Source: Desertivirga brevis (GTDB lineage Bacteria; Bacteroidota; Bacteroidia; Sphingobacteriales; Sphingobacteriaceae). Taken from it: DNA of 64,000 nt. Position numbers and translations under genes: made by a program. The notes under the pieces are model-generated. The model did not search any database and was not told the origin of the DNA. It was given only the letters and a program-made list of their open reading frames with translations. Shown piece after piece: positions 43,782 through 52,796 of the stretch. The DNA is taken from contig NZ_JAFEWF010000001.1 in assembly GCF_017355835.1 (NCBI RefSeq), forward strand, positions 620,001 to 684,000, given 5' to 3'. Numbering within the stretch: position 1 is the first letter of the stretch; each line of letters opens with the position of its first letter.

Positions 43782-43809
43782 CAAATATATATCGACTTTT
43801 CCCGATATA
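43782..43809 (-). promoter_or_regulatory. ArsR operator overlapping the promoter
   Basis: TATATCG (43788-43794) and CGATATA (43803-43809) form an inverted repeat with an 8-base spacer. On the minus strand TATATTTG (43782-43789), an exact -7 match, overlaps the inner arm. The ArsR ATG at 43778 lies only 3 nt after the -7 element, so the message may be leaderless or nearly so. Autorepression is inferred. Confidence 0.5.
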
Positions 43810-43972
43810 CCTATTGAGCAAAAAGTTCTGACAGTCTAATTAAAATAGGAAGAAATTGAAATGACAAAAAAACATTGATTTACTATCGGAGTATGTTATG
43901 GGAAGCCGAAAAGTCAACTTTCAGAGAAACAACAGGTGTAGCGATCAGGAGAAATTTCGCGTATTATGCAAT

Positions 43973-44815
43973 ATGAAAAAACATAATACTTACCTGATTG
44001 CTTTTATGCTTTGTCTTGCAGCATGTAAGAACAATGAAGATGCCGAGCCTGAGAATGTAGATACCTTGCCTATTCCAGAGGTTCAGTCGGCAAACGAAGT
44101 TATAGAAACCGAAAGGTTGGTCAATGAACTTGAATTTGTTGCAAGAAGCATAAAAACCGCCTACCCTAATCAGCCCGGAATTTTAGCAGGAACCACAATT
44201 ACAGAAGGCAAGACTAGCGAAGGAAAGAAAAAATATGATATTGTATTTAATAATCTGAACGGACCAGACAATAAGAAAAGAAATGGACTACTTACCGTAG
44301 TATATGAAGACGCGGTAGAAAACGGCAACGTAGTTGTTGGAAAACATTTGCACGTAAGGTCAGACGAGGAGGCAAACTTATTTTCAATAGACGGGGTTAA
44401 ATTTAAAGGTTCATCGGTTTTCTCGAATATAGAAGCTGCGAAAGCTTCAAATGCAGCAACCATTAATCATCTGAACGCTCAAAGCTTTATTATTAAACCT
44501 GATGCAACTCAGATCAGATTTTCTTCCGTTCGAAAAAGCAAATGGATTTCAGGGAGTAGCACAGGCGATACAAACGACGACGTTTTCGAACTTAGTGACC
44601 AGAGCTACTCATTAACTATTCAAAAAAACCCTACCAGTTTTATTGAAGTTAAACCTGGTCAAACGGCTACTTTAAGTTCTTCTTGTACTCAGTCATCTTT
44701 CCTCCCAAAAAAAGGAAAATTGAAAATTGAAAAACTCGGGGGCAAAACGTTCTATCTGTCCTTCGGAAATGGCAACTGCTCTGACACCGTCTCTCTATCC
44801 TATAACATGAATTAA
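43973..44815 (+). CDS. putative lipoprotein (280 aa)
   Basis: The frame opens at 43898, but the ATG at 43973 gives MKKHNTYLIAFMLCLAAC with lipobox AAC (Cys18); I use it, 280 residues. After an acidic linker (EDAEPENVDTLPIPE) the mature part is beta-rich (IVFNNLNGPDNKKRNGLLT, TIQKNPTSFIEVKPGQTATL). A C-terminal region with cysteines (SSSCTQSSF and NGNCSD) could be disulfide-linked. No family is recognised. It is divergent from the ArsR operon. Confidence 0.75.
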   Translation: MKKHNTYLIAFMLCLAACKNNEDAEPENVDTLPIPEVQSANEVIETERLVNELEFVARSIKTAYPNQPGILAGTTITEGKTSEGKKKYDIVFNNLNGPDNKKRNGLLTVVYEDAVENGNVVVGKHLHVRSDEEANLFSIDGVKFKGSSVFSNIEAAKASNAATINHLNAQSFIIKPDATQIRFSSVRKSKWISGSSTGDTNDDVFELSDQSYSLTIQKNPTSFIEVKPGQTATLSSSCTQSSFLPKKGKLKIEKLGGKTFYLSFGNGNCSDTVSLSYNMN

Positions 44816-44952
44816 TCTGATTACTATATCAGATGGGCAACACTTTCTGGTATGGTAATCATCTTTTAGCTGACAATTTCTTTTTTAAATTATCAGCTTT
44901 CGAGATTAGTTTTCCCGCTTTTTTTACATTTGGGCTCACATCAAATTACGGT

Positions 44953-45780
44953 ATGAAAAGAGCTCTTTTTGCTTTTATAGCATTTATATTTCTGGCATCC
45001 TTTGCTCCAAAAGAAAAATTAACATGGATGGCTATTGGTGATTCTATTACTTACCTCGACAATCGACCGGAACAAACTGCCAATCGAATAACAAGAGGTT
45101 ATATGTCGAGGGTTGCAGAAAAGCTGCCGTACATTCAATTTGAAAACCACGGCCACAGCGGCTGGACGGCATCAAGAATGGCTGGCCAAATAGAAAAAGA
45201 AGATTTAAAAAAGGCAGATGTTTATTCTATCTATTATGGAACCAACGACTGGAATGCTGGCTTTCCTATTGGCAATTTAAATGATTATCAAAATAGCACT
45301 GGTAATACCACCCTTTACGGCTCTTATCGAACAATTATTGATAAGATACGCAGCCTGAACCCTAAAGCAAAAGTTATTTTAATCACCCCCATGCAGCGAG
45401 GTGACTTTGTTTATTTGAAAGACCCAAAAAACAACGCGAAAGGATCGTATGCAGACCGGAAAGGGCTCTACTTGTCGCAGTACGCTGATGCTATAAAATC
45501 AATTGCTAAGGCAGAAAAGTTTGTTGTAGTTGATCTTTACTACAAAAGCGGCATGAAAGTGAAGGAAATGGTTAAGTTTAAACGATTGAAGGATCCTGAA
45601 ACCGGCCAGTATCGCGACTATAAATACCCCAACTATATTGATATTCCCTTTAACCCAGTTACTGATGAATATCCCTATCCCGTTGAAGCAATCGACCTCA
45701 CCTACGACGGCCTACATCCCTCCGACAAGGGAATGGAAATTATAGCGAAGATGTTAGTGAAGGTTATGAAGAAATACTAA
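44953..45780 (+). CDS. SGNH/GDSL-family hydrolase
   Basis: The frame opens at 44833, but the ATG at 44953 (MKRALFAFIAFIFLASFA) gives a proper signal peptide, 275 residues. The catalytic serine is in MAIGDSITYLDN (block I), the block III Asn is in YYGTNDWNAG, and block V has YDGLHPSDKG with Asp and His. The middle resembles carbohydrate-active esterases, so acetyl-ester cleavage on plant polysaccharide is plausible. Followed by a strong terminator at 45799. Confidence 0.9.
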   Translation: MKRALFAFIAFIFLASFAPKEKLTWMAIGDSITYLDNRPEQTANRITRGYMSRVAEKLPYIQFENHGHSGWTASRMAGQIEKEDLKKADVYSIYYGTNDWNAGFPIGNLNDYQNSTGNTTLYGSYRTIIDKIRSLNPKAKVILITPMQRGDFVYLKDPKNNAKGSYADRKGLYLSQYADAIKSIAKAEKFVVVDLYYKSGMKVKEMVKFKRLKDPETGQYRDYKYPNYIDIPFNPVTDEYPYPVEAIDLTYDGLHPSDKGMEIIAKMLVKVMKKY

Positions 45781-45798
45781 ATCCTACCTTAACAGATT

Positions 45799-45838
45799 AC
45801 AAGAGGCAGATAAGGTATTATTTACCTCTTGTTTTTTC
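45799..45838 (+). terminator. intrinsic terminator of the SGNH gene
   Basis: ACAAGAGG / CCTCTTGT stem (45799-45806 / 45825-45832) followed by TTTTTC. Confidence 0.85.
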
Positions 45839-45859
45839 GGAAATTAATAATCAACCTTG

Positions 45860-47278
45860 CTATTGTCCGATATAGGTGTACTCGATCACCGCACCCTTCT
45901 CACTACTACCTTGTGGGTCTTCTTTTGTTGGTCCTGAAGTTACAGAGCTCCTGTCGGTTATAAGGTAGATCTTCTTGCCATCCGGAGATATCGCTACATC
46001 TCTTAAGCGATTACCGGCTTGAAAATATGACTCCTCTGCTCCCCCAAATCCCTTCCCGGAGTTGTTTAACTTCAAACGGATCAGCCTGCCACTTTTCAAA
46101 GTGGGTACCAAAAGAGAATTCTTCCAGCCGGGTATTGCATCAGAGGTGTAGACTTCCAAACTTGAAGGAGCCTCCGAAGACCATTCAGGTTTACCAGTAT
46201 TTTTCGCAACTGCGTTAAACAGACCTTCAAGGAAACCATGATCATTCGGATTAAAGGCCTTGATCGGGTCTCTATAGCTATTGCCAATCCGGGCAGCATT
46301 ATCAGCTTCCCTAACGATTAAAGGATAAGTAGTGTTCCATTTGCCCGGCAAGCTGTCACGATCGCTGACGCTCGCAGCGAGACCATCATAATTCCCGTCA
46401 TTATACCCGATCACCAAGGGGTGCCCATAGTTTGCTCCCTTCTCCACCAAATTGATTTCATCATCAGAATAAGGACCGTGTTCTGTAGAGTACAACATTT
46501 TTTTGCCAGTTATAGTGGCAGAAGCGAGACCCTGGGGGTTACGGTGTCCAAGGGACCAAACAGCATTTTTAAAAGGATTAGAGTTAGGTACCCATTTATC
46601 TAGAGGAACATTATCAATATCCTCTTCGGTGTTAAACCGAAGGACCTTCCCTTCATAATAATTAGCATCCTGGGAATGGTTGGGCCTATTCCCGTTATCA
46701 AATTGACCAGCTCCCATATCTCCAACAGCATAAAACAAATACTCTTTACCTTCGATGTTGGCTATGTGAAGTCGCCCCCCGTTGTGATCATTACTACCAG
46801 GAATCGTGTCGCAAATGACTTTCGGATTGCTAAGTGATTGCTTTTCTTTTTCCCAGGTATACCTAACAATCTTTGTCTGGAAGTAATTACCAGCAAAATT
46901 AGGTCGAGCCTCGACAAACCGATACACATAAGCCAGGTATACAAAGGGCTTCCCCGTTAGAATTTGTGGATGAAGAGCCATTCCCATCAATCCTCCCTGG
47001 GGCCAGGGTTTACCACTAAAACTACGTTCGGAATTGAGATCAAGAACAATTTTCTTCTTTCCACTAGCGATGTCGATCCTACTTACCGTATATCCCTTCG
47101 CCTCCGTTATCCATAAATTATTGTCCGGTCCATAAACTATGTCCCAGGGGTCTTGTAAATTAGATAACAAAACCCTCTTTTTAAACTTTATATTTCCTTC
47201 TCCTACGTTTGTCTGTGAAAAGCTATTGATAGCCATAGAGCAACTTAAGAGACAGCAAGTCAACATTTTCCCTATCAT
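45860..47278 (-). CDS. PQQ-dependent sugar dehydrogenase family protein
   Basis: A 472-residue exported protein (signal peptide to about residue 22, FSQTN) with the six-bladed soluble glucose/sorbosone-dehydrogenase fold. Family landmarks are DPWDIVYGPDNNLWITEAKG, NDHNGGRLH, WSLGHRNPQGLA and YSTEHGPYSDDEIN; the glycine/His pattern resembles PQQ-binding residues. The original enzyme oxidises aldoses; many homologues in this phylum have unknown substrates. Monocistronic; neighbours are unrelated. Confidence 0.9.
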   Translation of the reverse strand: MIGKMLTCCLLSCSMAINSFSQTNVGEGNIKFKKRVLLSNLQDPWDIVYGPDNNLWITEAKGYTVSRIDIASGKKKIVLDLNSERSFSGKPWPQGGLMGMALHPQILTGKPFVYLAYVYRFVEARPNFAGNYFQTKIVRYTWEKEKQSLSNPKVICDTIPGSNDHNGGRLHIANIEGKEYLFYAVGDMGAGQFDNGNRPNHSQDANYYEGKVLRFNTEEDIDNVPLDKWVPNSNPFKNAVWSLGHRNPQGLASATITGKKMLYSTEHGPYSDDEINLVEKGANYGHPLVIGYNDGNYDGLAASVSDRDSLPGKWNTTYPLIVREADNAARIGNSYRDPIKAFNPNDHGFLEGLFNAVAKNTGKPEWSSEAPSSLEVYTSDAIPGWKNSLLVPTLKSGRLIRLKLNNSGKGFGGAEESYFQAGNRLRDVAISPDGKKIYLITDRSSVTSGPTKEDPQGSSEKGAVIEYTYIGQ

Positions 47279-47548
47279 GCAAAACTATAACACAAGTCTT
47301 GGCCTGCAGTTTTCGCCCCTTAAAGTATTTTCAAAGCTTCCAACGTAATATTGGCGTTCTCATAATTAACGCTTAGGGCCTGCTCCGCTTATTATTTTCT
47401 GCTAAAAGTAAACCTACCCTTACCGTCGAAAAAGAAACACCAGGTTTTCAAGGTCTGGCATCTGTATCTCGGGATCTTCATTACAAAAGATAATTAGAAA
47501 AAACGATCTGGAAGGTTCGACAGTTATTCAGGAAACAGAAATTAAGCT

Positions 47549-47884
47549 ATGGAATTTAGAAAGCTGGAAACAGAAGATGAATTAACTTCAATACAAAACA
47601 ATAACGGACATTGTGTAATATTTAAACACAACACAACTTGCCCGATCAGCAAGGCAACAAGAATTGAATTTGAACGTGAAGCTAATCTACTGCCCGAAGG
47701 AACACCTATCTATTTTCTGGACCTGCTAAGTTTTAGAGATCTTTCCAATGCTATCGCCGAAAGATTTGAGGTACGTCATGAATCGCCACAGGTGCTTTTG
47801 ATAAAAAATGGAAAATGTATTTACAACCAGTCCCTTTACGATATATCAGCAGGAGAAACGGCAGCTGTTATCAAGCAGGACTAG
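47549..47884 (+). CDS. ytxJ: bacilliredoxin-like YtxJ protein
   Basis: A 111-residue protein of the YtxJ monothiol bacilliredoxin family: CVIFKHNTTCPISKATRI with the active-site Cys at about residue 31 (TCPIS instead of CPYC), then RFEVRHESPQVLLIKNGK. It de-bacillithiolates proteins in species that make bacillithiol, which includes several Bacteroidota. No bacillithiol synthesis gene is visible in the window. Followed by a small unknown gene after 43 nt. Confidence 0.9.
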   Translation: MEFRKLETEDELTSIQNNNGHCVIFKHNTTCPISKATRIEFEREANLLPEGTPIYFLDLLSFRDLSNAIAERFEVRHESPQVLLIKNGKCIYNQSLYDISAGETAAVIKQD

Positions 47885-47915
47885 TAGAAAGATCAGGATT
47901 TCAAAGTCACTTTAC

Positions 47916-47923
47916 TACCTTTG
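47916..47923 (+). promoter_or_regulatory. exact -7 element four bases before a start codon
   Basis: TACCTTTG matches TAnnTTTG and ends 5 nt before the ATG at 47928. If used, the transcript of the next gene would be leaderless. A -33 match is not clear. Confidence 0.35.
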
Positions 47924-47927
47924 AAGC

Positions 47928-48314
47928 ATGAGTAAAGTTTATCAAAAGATAATTCCTCCGGGAGATTTCGCAGGGCTACTGATTGCTGTAAATGAAACAG
48001 TAAAACTTTTTTTCACTCATTTCCCAGATCAGCAACCAGAAAAATGCTTTTTATTCATTCCCAAGTACATGATCCCATTTATTTTAAAAGGACTTCAGGA
48101 GACGCAACTAGACCCTCCTTCAACTTCTATACAGGAACCTCCTGAAAATGGGACGTCGTATTATTTTGGCTTGCCAATATTCTTCAACTATGAAGACTCA
48201 ATTGTAGTAATGGCTGAAGATGCACTTAGTTTTCCCGAGGAATCCCAACCAGTGGTGAAACTTTTTTATGACGACCGGGTTTCGGTCACCGGTGTTAATT
48301 TAAACAGTCAGTAG
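47928..48314 (+). CDS. hypothetical protein (128 aa)
   Basis: A 128-residue soluble protein with no signal peptide. The sequence (VYQKIIPPGDFAGLLIAVNE, CFLFIPKYMIPFILKGLQET, SYYFGLPIFFNYEDSIVVMA) suggests an alpha/beta fold of a small nucleotide- or cofactor-binding type, but no family is recognised. A -7 element (TACCTTTG) ends just before the start codon at 47928, so the transcript could be leaderless. It lies 43 nt after ytxJ. Confidence 0.65.
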   Translation: MSKVYQKIIPPGDFAGLLIAVNETVKLFFTHFPDQQPEKCFLFIPKYMIPFILKGLQETQLDPPSTSIQEPPENGTSYYFGLPIFFNYEDSIVVMAEDALSFPEESQPVVKLFYDDRVSVTGVNLNSQ

Positions 48315-48452
48315 TCAACACTTTCCAGCTACTATGTGAGCTGAAAGACATAGAACTGAGATTGCTGTTCAAAAAATAATAATCAACAAGAAATCTATTT
48401 CTATCTTCGTAGACCAATTTCAAATTATACTTTATCGAATTAGTGGGCCGGT

Positions 48453-49811
48453 ATGAAAAAGCTTATTATCCTTCTGTTTATTTCTATCAATTGCATTTCA
48501 TGGACTCGAACAATACAAACCGAACCAAGTCCAAGTGAAAAACGAGATCAGATTTTAAAAAATATCACTCCTCCAAAAATCTCTAAGAACATTCTGCTGA
48601 TTACAAAATTTGGGGCAGTTGGCGACTCTAAAACAAATTGTAAACCGGCATTTGATAAGGCGGTAAAAGCAGCAAAAGAAAAAAAGGGTGGAAAAATTGT
48701 TGTTCCTCCCGGCACTTACCTGATCAATGGCCCTATACATATGACCAACAATCTTTGCATTGAGTTACAAAAGGGTGCAAAACTTGTTTTCGGAACCAAC
48801 CCATCAGATTATTTACCTGCTGTTCTAACAAGTTGGGAAGGCACATTTGTTTATAATTACAGTCCCTTTATCTACGCCTACCAATTAGAAAATGTAGCGA
48901 TCATCGGCGAAGGGGAAATTGATGGAAATGCCCGCGATTCCTTCAGTAAGTGGACTGAGAAGCAAAGCACAAGTCAGCAACTTACACGAAAAATGAATAA
49001 GGAAAATACGCCCCTGGCACAACGTATGTTTGGGAAAGGCCATTTCCTTCGTCCCCAATTAATTCAGTTCTTCGAGTGTAAAAATATTTTGATTGAAGGT
49101 GTCACCATTAAAAACTCACCTTTCTGGTGCGTGCATTTGCTTAAGTCGGAAAATATAACGGCGAGAAAAGTAAAGTTTGAAGCCTTCAATAAAAACAATG
49201 ACGGTTTTGACCCAGAATACTCAAAAAATATTTTGATCGAAGACATTGATTTTAACAATGGCGACGACAACGTTGCGATAAAAGCTGGGAGAGACTACGA
49301 AGGTAGAAGGACTGCTATCAGCTCAGAAAACATCATCATTCGAAACTGTAGGTTTAAAGGATTACATGGTGTGGTTATTGGCAGTGAAATGTCTGCCGGT
49401 GTGCAGAACGTATTTGTTGAAAATTGCAAGGCTTCGGGTTATTGCAAGCGTGGCATCTATTTAAAATCCAACCCGGATCGTGGTGGATTTATACGCGACA
49501 TTTATGTAAACAATGTTGAATTTGGAGACGTAGAAGATTGCTTTTTCATCACTTCTTTCTACCATGGAGAAGGAAAAGGTTTCGAAACCGATATCCGGAA
49601 CGTGTTTGTAAACAACGTTAAATGCAGCAGAGCAACAAATGCTGCAGTGGTGATCCAGGGATATCCTACAAAAAAAGTAAGAGACATTTATTTTTCAAAT
49701 GTTACAGTAGATTCTGCTTCTACAGGTCTCAGCATGAGAAACGCAGAAAATATAATATTTAATGATGTTATTATCGGGAAAGAAGTAAAAGAACCTTCCC
49801 ACGTGAAGTAA
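48453..49811 (+). CDS. GH28 polygalacturonase
   Basis: A 452-residue exported GH28 enzyme (signal peptide to about residue 20). The active-site signatures are visible: NDGFDPEYS near 248, the GDDN pair near 270 (acids of the catalytic triad) and the RGIYLKSN segment near 332 with R and K for substrate binding. The usual GHG motif reads LHG (GLHGVVIGSEMSA). It hydrolyses polygalacturonan in the periplasm or outside. Together with PL1 and GH43 in this window it points to pectin breakdown, but the genes are not clustered. An upstream TATCTTCG is near -7 consensus. Confidence 0.93.
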   Translation: MKKLIILLFISINCISWTRTIQTEPSPSEKRDQILKNITPPKISKNILLITKFGAVGDSKTNCKPAFDKAVKAAKEKKGGKIVVPPGTYLINGPIHMTNNLCIELQKGAKLVFGTNPSDYLPAVLTSWEGTFVYNYSPFIYAYQLENVAIIGEGEIDGNARDSFSKWTEKQSTSQQLTRKMNKENTPLAQRMFGKGHFLRPQLIQFFECKNILIEGVTIKNSPFWCVHLLKSENITARKVKFEAFNKNNDGFDPEYSKNILIEDIDFNNGDDNVAIKAGRDYEGRRTAISSENIIIRNCRFKGLHGVVIGSEMSAGVQNVFVENCKASGYCKRGIYLKSNPDRGGFIRDIYVNNVEFGDVEDCFFITSFYHGEGKGFETDIRNVFVNNVKCSRATNAAVVIQGYPTKKVRDIYFSNVTVDSASTGLSMRNAENIIFNDVIIGKEVKEPSHVK

Positions 49812-49821
49812 TCGATAATTT

Positions 49822-49857
49822 ACAGGAGTGTATAAGTTAATACCTTTACGCTCCTGT
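49822..49857 (+). terminator. hairpin after the GH28 gene
   Basis: An 11-bp stem with one G-T pair (ACAGGAGTGTA / TACGCTCCTGT), 14-nt loop, followed by TAAACAAC. No long T run. Confidence 0.65.
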
Positions 49858-50143
49858 TAAACAACTACCTAACTATTATTCCGTTTTTCCAGAATCTCCT
49901 CTTCTCAATCCTACATTTTGTTCAATAATTGCGTCGGCAATTACGCGAGTTTTCTGGCCTATTTTCATACAACACCTTTACGAAGAAAAATTATACCTCC
50001 AGAAAGCAAACGAGGCAGTCTTGTTAACACAAACCTTACGTCCTTTTAAGAGTGGCATAATATTAGCATATAATAAGTGATGGCCGATGGGGAGATTACC
50101 CCCAAAATAAGGCCTAAACTTACACCACCAATTAAGTATAAGA

Positions 50144-50764
50144 ATGAAACTACTGCTACTTTCTGTTATTTCCCTTATGATAAGTTTTTCAACAGGGCTT
50201 GCTAACAATAAATATGATGGATTTTACATAAGTAATACTGGCGATACAGTCAAGTGTAAGATTAAGGTTAACGGGCTATTGTTGAAAAAGCAGGCGCTCA
50301 ATCCCCTATCTGTTACAAGAAGTCTACGGATAGAACTACCCGGTGGTAAAAATCAAAATTTCAAACCAAATGAAATTAAAGCTTTTAGGATCACTGGCTT
50401 AGAAAACAGTCCTGTAGAGTTTAGAAGCCTGGAAGGCGATAATCAGCATTTTTACCAGGTATGGACTGAGGGTAAAATAGATTTATATGCTTATTATACT
50501 GCGCATCCCTACGATCACTCTCCTGTTCCAAATTTCTTCTCTTACAGCGACACGGGTAAAATGACCAAAATCCTTCCTCAAAATGTGAATCAATGTCTCG
50601 GAGAAATGATTAAGGATGATAAAGAGCTGTACAATGCTTGGGTGAATAAAGAGTATCAGAATAAAGGTTTAGTAAGCATTGTGCAATTATATAATTCACG
50701 TTTTCTTGCTGGCTCAACCATATCTTCAGATAATCCAACAACTCTTTCTGCAACAAAAGATTAG
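50144..50764 (+). CDS. hypothetical exported protein (206 aa)
   Basis: A 206-residue protein with a signal peptide (MKLLLLSVISLMISFSTGLA). The mature part is beta-rich in the N-terminal half (KYDGFYISNTGDTVKCKIKV) and helical later (DKELYNAWVNKEYQNKGLV). The start pattern, with a short segment about a property GYISN-TGDTV, recalls an exported domain seen in many Bacteroidota proteins, but no family is assigned. A hairpin (GGGAGGT...ACCTCCC) lies downstream. Confidence 0.7.
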   Translation: MKLLLLSVISLMISFSTGLANNKYDGFYISNTGDTVKCKIKVNGLLLKKQALNPLSVTRSLRIELPGGKNQNFKPNEIKAFRITGLENSPVEFRSLEGDNQHFYQVWTEGKIDLYAYYTAHPYDHSPVPNFFSYSDTGKMTKILPQNVNQCLGEMIKDDKELYNAWVNKEYQNKGLVSIVQLYNSRFLAGSTISSDNPTTLSATKD

Positions 50765-50853
50765 ATGAGTATTCTTTTTTACCAGCTATATCTACCTTAG
50801 AGCTATTAGGTAGATTTAGTGGAAGCTAGATCATTTTTCGTATACTCAGAATT

Positions 50854-50876
50854 GGGAGGTACCTTTGGCACCTCCC
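50854..50876. terminator. hairpin between convergent genes
   Basis: GGGAGGTACC / GGCACCTCCC stem (50854-50876) with a short loop. It lies between genes ending at 50764 and 50902. Confidence 0.6.
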
Positions 50877-50901
50877 GATATAAAACCTTACCAAATTATT
50901 T

Positions 50902-51288
50902 TTAAGACCCGTTCGTTTGAAACTGTTTTATCATATCATCTAATACAGCCTTACCGTAGCCAATCCGCTCTGCATACTCCAAACACAGCGCATACTCACG
51001 GTCATGAACATCCCCGTCCTCCATTGTCATTTGCACCAGGGTTTGCAACTCCAAGGTCTTCTGTAATCCGTCTTCAGGAATAATAAAACTTAATACGGAA
51101 AGATTATCCACCAAGGGCATCAAATCTGCAGGGGTAAGTCCTAATTTATCACCAATTAGCAATAATAAAGTTCCCTCATCATTGTCCAGAACTTTATCCG
51201 CGGCAGCTACAAGTATCAGGTTCTGAAAGAACGCTAATTTTTTTTGAGGTGTATTAAACACCTCTTCTATAGATAGGTTGTTTTGCAT
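50902..51288 (-). CDS. TerB-like protein
   Basis: A 128-residue helical protein with the TerB pattern: FQNLILVAAADKVLDNDEGT, then LLLIGDKLGLTPADLM. The acidic DNDEG-type loop is like the metal-binding site of tellurite-resistance TerB. It has no other ter genes nearby. The role in tellurite resistance is therefore unproven; family members also take part in envelope stress. Convergent with the gene at 50144. Confidence 0.8.
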   Translation of the reverse strand: MQNNLSIEEVFNTPQKKLAFFQNLILVAAADKVLDNDEGTLLLLIGDKLGLTPADLMPLVDNLSVLSFIIPEDGLQKTLELQTLVQMTMEDGDVHDREYALCLEYAERIGYGKAVLDDMIKQFQTNGS

Positions 51289-51588
51289 AATTCCTTTTTT
51301 TCTTTCTTAAGTAAGCAATAAGCAAAGCTGTTCTTAAATACCCAGCCAGCCCTTGCCACTAATGGCAATAGGAAAATAAGTAAATCCCAATTTTGTTTGA
51401 CAACGGGCTGCTATTATAAAAATCTGTAGCCTTTTGTTCTCACCAGCTCAATCTTATGCTTATAGATAAACCGCCCGGACAGCTTGTGCAGCCAGAACTT
51501 CACCTTTCTGATCCGACCAATAATTTCTATTCCTAACAAATTAGAATTAAGTTCGCGACGCTTTTTAAGCTGATTTAATTACAAAAGA
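51289..51588. other. 300-base intergenic region with a response-regulator remnant
   Basis: Lies between divergent genes. The only coding-like content is the degraded winged-helix fragment described separately at 51414-51578. No promoter or terminator is confidently visible. Confidence 0.5.
51414..51578 (-). pseudogene. remnant of an OmpR-type winged-helix response regulator
   Basis: An open frame without start codon, bounded by a stop upstream and ending with TAA at 51414-51416. The 54-codon reading ends KIELVRTKGYRFL, like the OmpR-family IETVRGVGYRF wing, and contains GIEIIGRIRKVKF, like the recognition-helix region. It appears to be the last part of a DNA-binding domain whose receiver and start are missing. 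Called a decayed fragment, not a functional gene. Confidence 0.4.
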
Positions 51589-51840
51589 ATGGAAGAAGGA
51601 TTTACATTGCCAATACTATACAAGGGCCAGGAAAGAGACTTTGCAGCAACATTAATCACTACAGGATACACCCATAAATTTCATGTAGATATCGACGGAG
51701 TGGGAATATATTTTGAGCCCGATGAGGAAAGGAATTACCGGGCAATTTTAGACGAAGAAGCAATAGCTAAGCAGCTTAAACCAAATGTAGATCTTGTTAG
51801 ATTAATTGGATTAAAGATTGAAGAGCTCTTCAAGAAATAG
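51589..51840 (+). CDS. hypothetical protein (83 aa)
   Basis: A small acidic 83-residue soluble protein (FTLPILYKGQERDFAATLI, HKFHVDIDGVGIYFEPDEER) with no signal peptide. It may be a small beta-sheet domain. I do not recognise a family. It starts 10 nt after the upstream end of the response-regulator remnant, on the other strand, and is convergent with the TlpA gene 30 nt away. Confidence 0.7.
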   Translation: MEEGFTLPILYKGQERDFAATLITTGYTHKFHVDIDGVGIYFEPDEERNYRAILDEEAIAKQLKPNVDLVRLIGLKIEELFKK

Positions 51841-51870
51841 ATCTATAGTATAAGGCAAATAACCGGGCTT

Positions 51871-52467
51871 TTAACGTCCTTCAACCTCACTCAACTTTAC
51901 TAAATACTCTTCTACTTTTTTACTCGAAAAATCACCTGCTCCAATATGTCTAAAAACAAGGTTACCAAATTTATCAAAGATAACCGTTGTAGGAATAGAA
52001 CCATCTAACAAGCTCTCAGGAATGGAACTATCTGCTGTGTAAACAGGTAAGTTGAACCTCTTCCTCTCCATAAACTTCTTAGCTTTTTTATAGTTACCAT
52101 CTACATCAACCATCAGGAAAACGATGTTTTTGTTAGACTTTAAAGTGCTAGAAAGCCGGTTGAAGCTTGGCATTTCTGCAATACACGGAGGGCACCAAGT
52201 AGCCCAAAAGTTAATAACTACCACTTTCCCTTTAAGGTCAGTCAACTTCACAACTTGATTATCTCCATTTCTAAAGGAAACTTCCGACCCTTGCTTTGCA
52301 GGTGATTTTTCATTTACCTGCACATTTGGTTGAAAAAAACCAATGGACATTAGTCCCCTTATAGTCCAGCTTTTAGCCTCGGGACTAAACAGCATAAGTG
52401 AGGCAAATCCAATAAGTAAAAGAGTACTTAAAGAAGGGAAAGACATTCGTAACACACTCTTCATCAT
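51871..52467 (-). CDS. TlpA-family thiol-disulfide oxidoreductase
   Basis: A 198-residue membrane-anchored thioredoxin-fold protein. The N-terminal hydrophobic segment (STLLLIGFASLMLFSPEAKS) anchors it, with the catalytic domain outside. The redox motif is WCPPC in NFWATWCPPCIAEMPSFN, followed by cis-Pro SIPTTVIFD. It reduces disulfides in the periplasm, for example during cytochrome c maturation. Monocistronic. The gap upstream (52468-52796) holds its promoter and a terminator. Confidence 0.93.
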   Translation of the reverse strand: MMKSVLRMSFPSLSTLLLIGFASLMLFSPEAKSWTIRGLMSIGFFQPNVQVNEKSPAKQGSEVSFRNGDNQVVKLTDLKGKVVVINFWATWCPPCIAEMPSFNRLSSTLKSNKNIVFLMVDVDGNYKKAKKFMERKRFNLPVYTADSSIPESLLDGSIPTTVIFDKFGNLVFRHIGAGDFSSKKVEEYLVKLSEVEGR

Positions 52468-52796
52468 CCTCTAAACTTTGTATTTTAATTAGACTTGTTG
52501 ATATCTGTATTCCTATTAATAGACAAATTAATTCTTTTTATTAACAATTGATCATTTCTAATTAACCTGACGACTTTTTAAGAATAGAATTTACAAGGTA
52601 AAGAATCCCACAAACCTTGTTTTTAGAAATATGATCAATAAAAAACCCCGCTGAAAAAATCAACGGGGTCGCCCAATTGTGTTGGGAAAATTGCCTGTGC
52701 AAATATACGACAGAATAAGGTTATTAAGAATTGTTGATAACTTTAATTTTTAAAAAAGATAAAAAGTCCTCTTAATCAGAGTGAAAAATTGAAGCG
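52468..52796. other. 329-base intergenic region
   Basis: AT-rich. It must hold the tlpA-type gene promoter (a TTTG occurs in the complement of 52530-52540) and the Nei-type gene's terminator at 52640-52669. Just beyond that is a short dyad CCCAATT-gtg-TTGGG near 52672. No open frame or structured RNA stands out. Confidence 0.5.
52640..52669 (-). terminator. intrinsic terminator of the Nei-type gene
   Basis: On the minus strand ACCCCGTTGA pairs with TCAGCGGGGT (52645-52669), followed by TTTTT (complement of 52640-52644). It is 127 nt after the stop codon at 52797. Confidence 0.75.
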
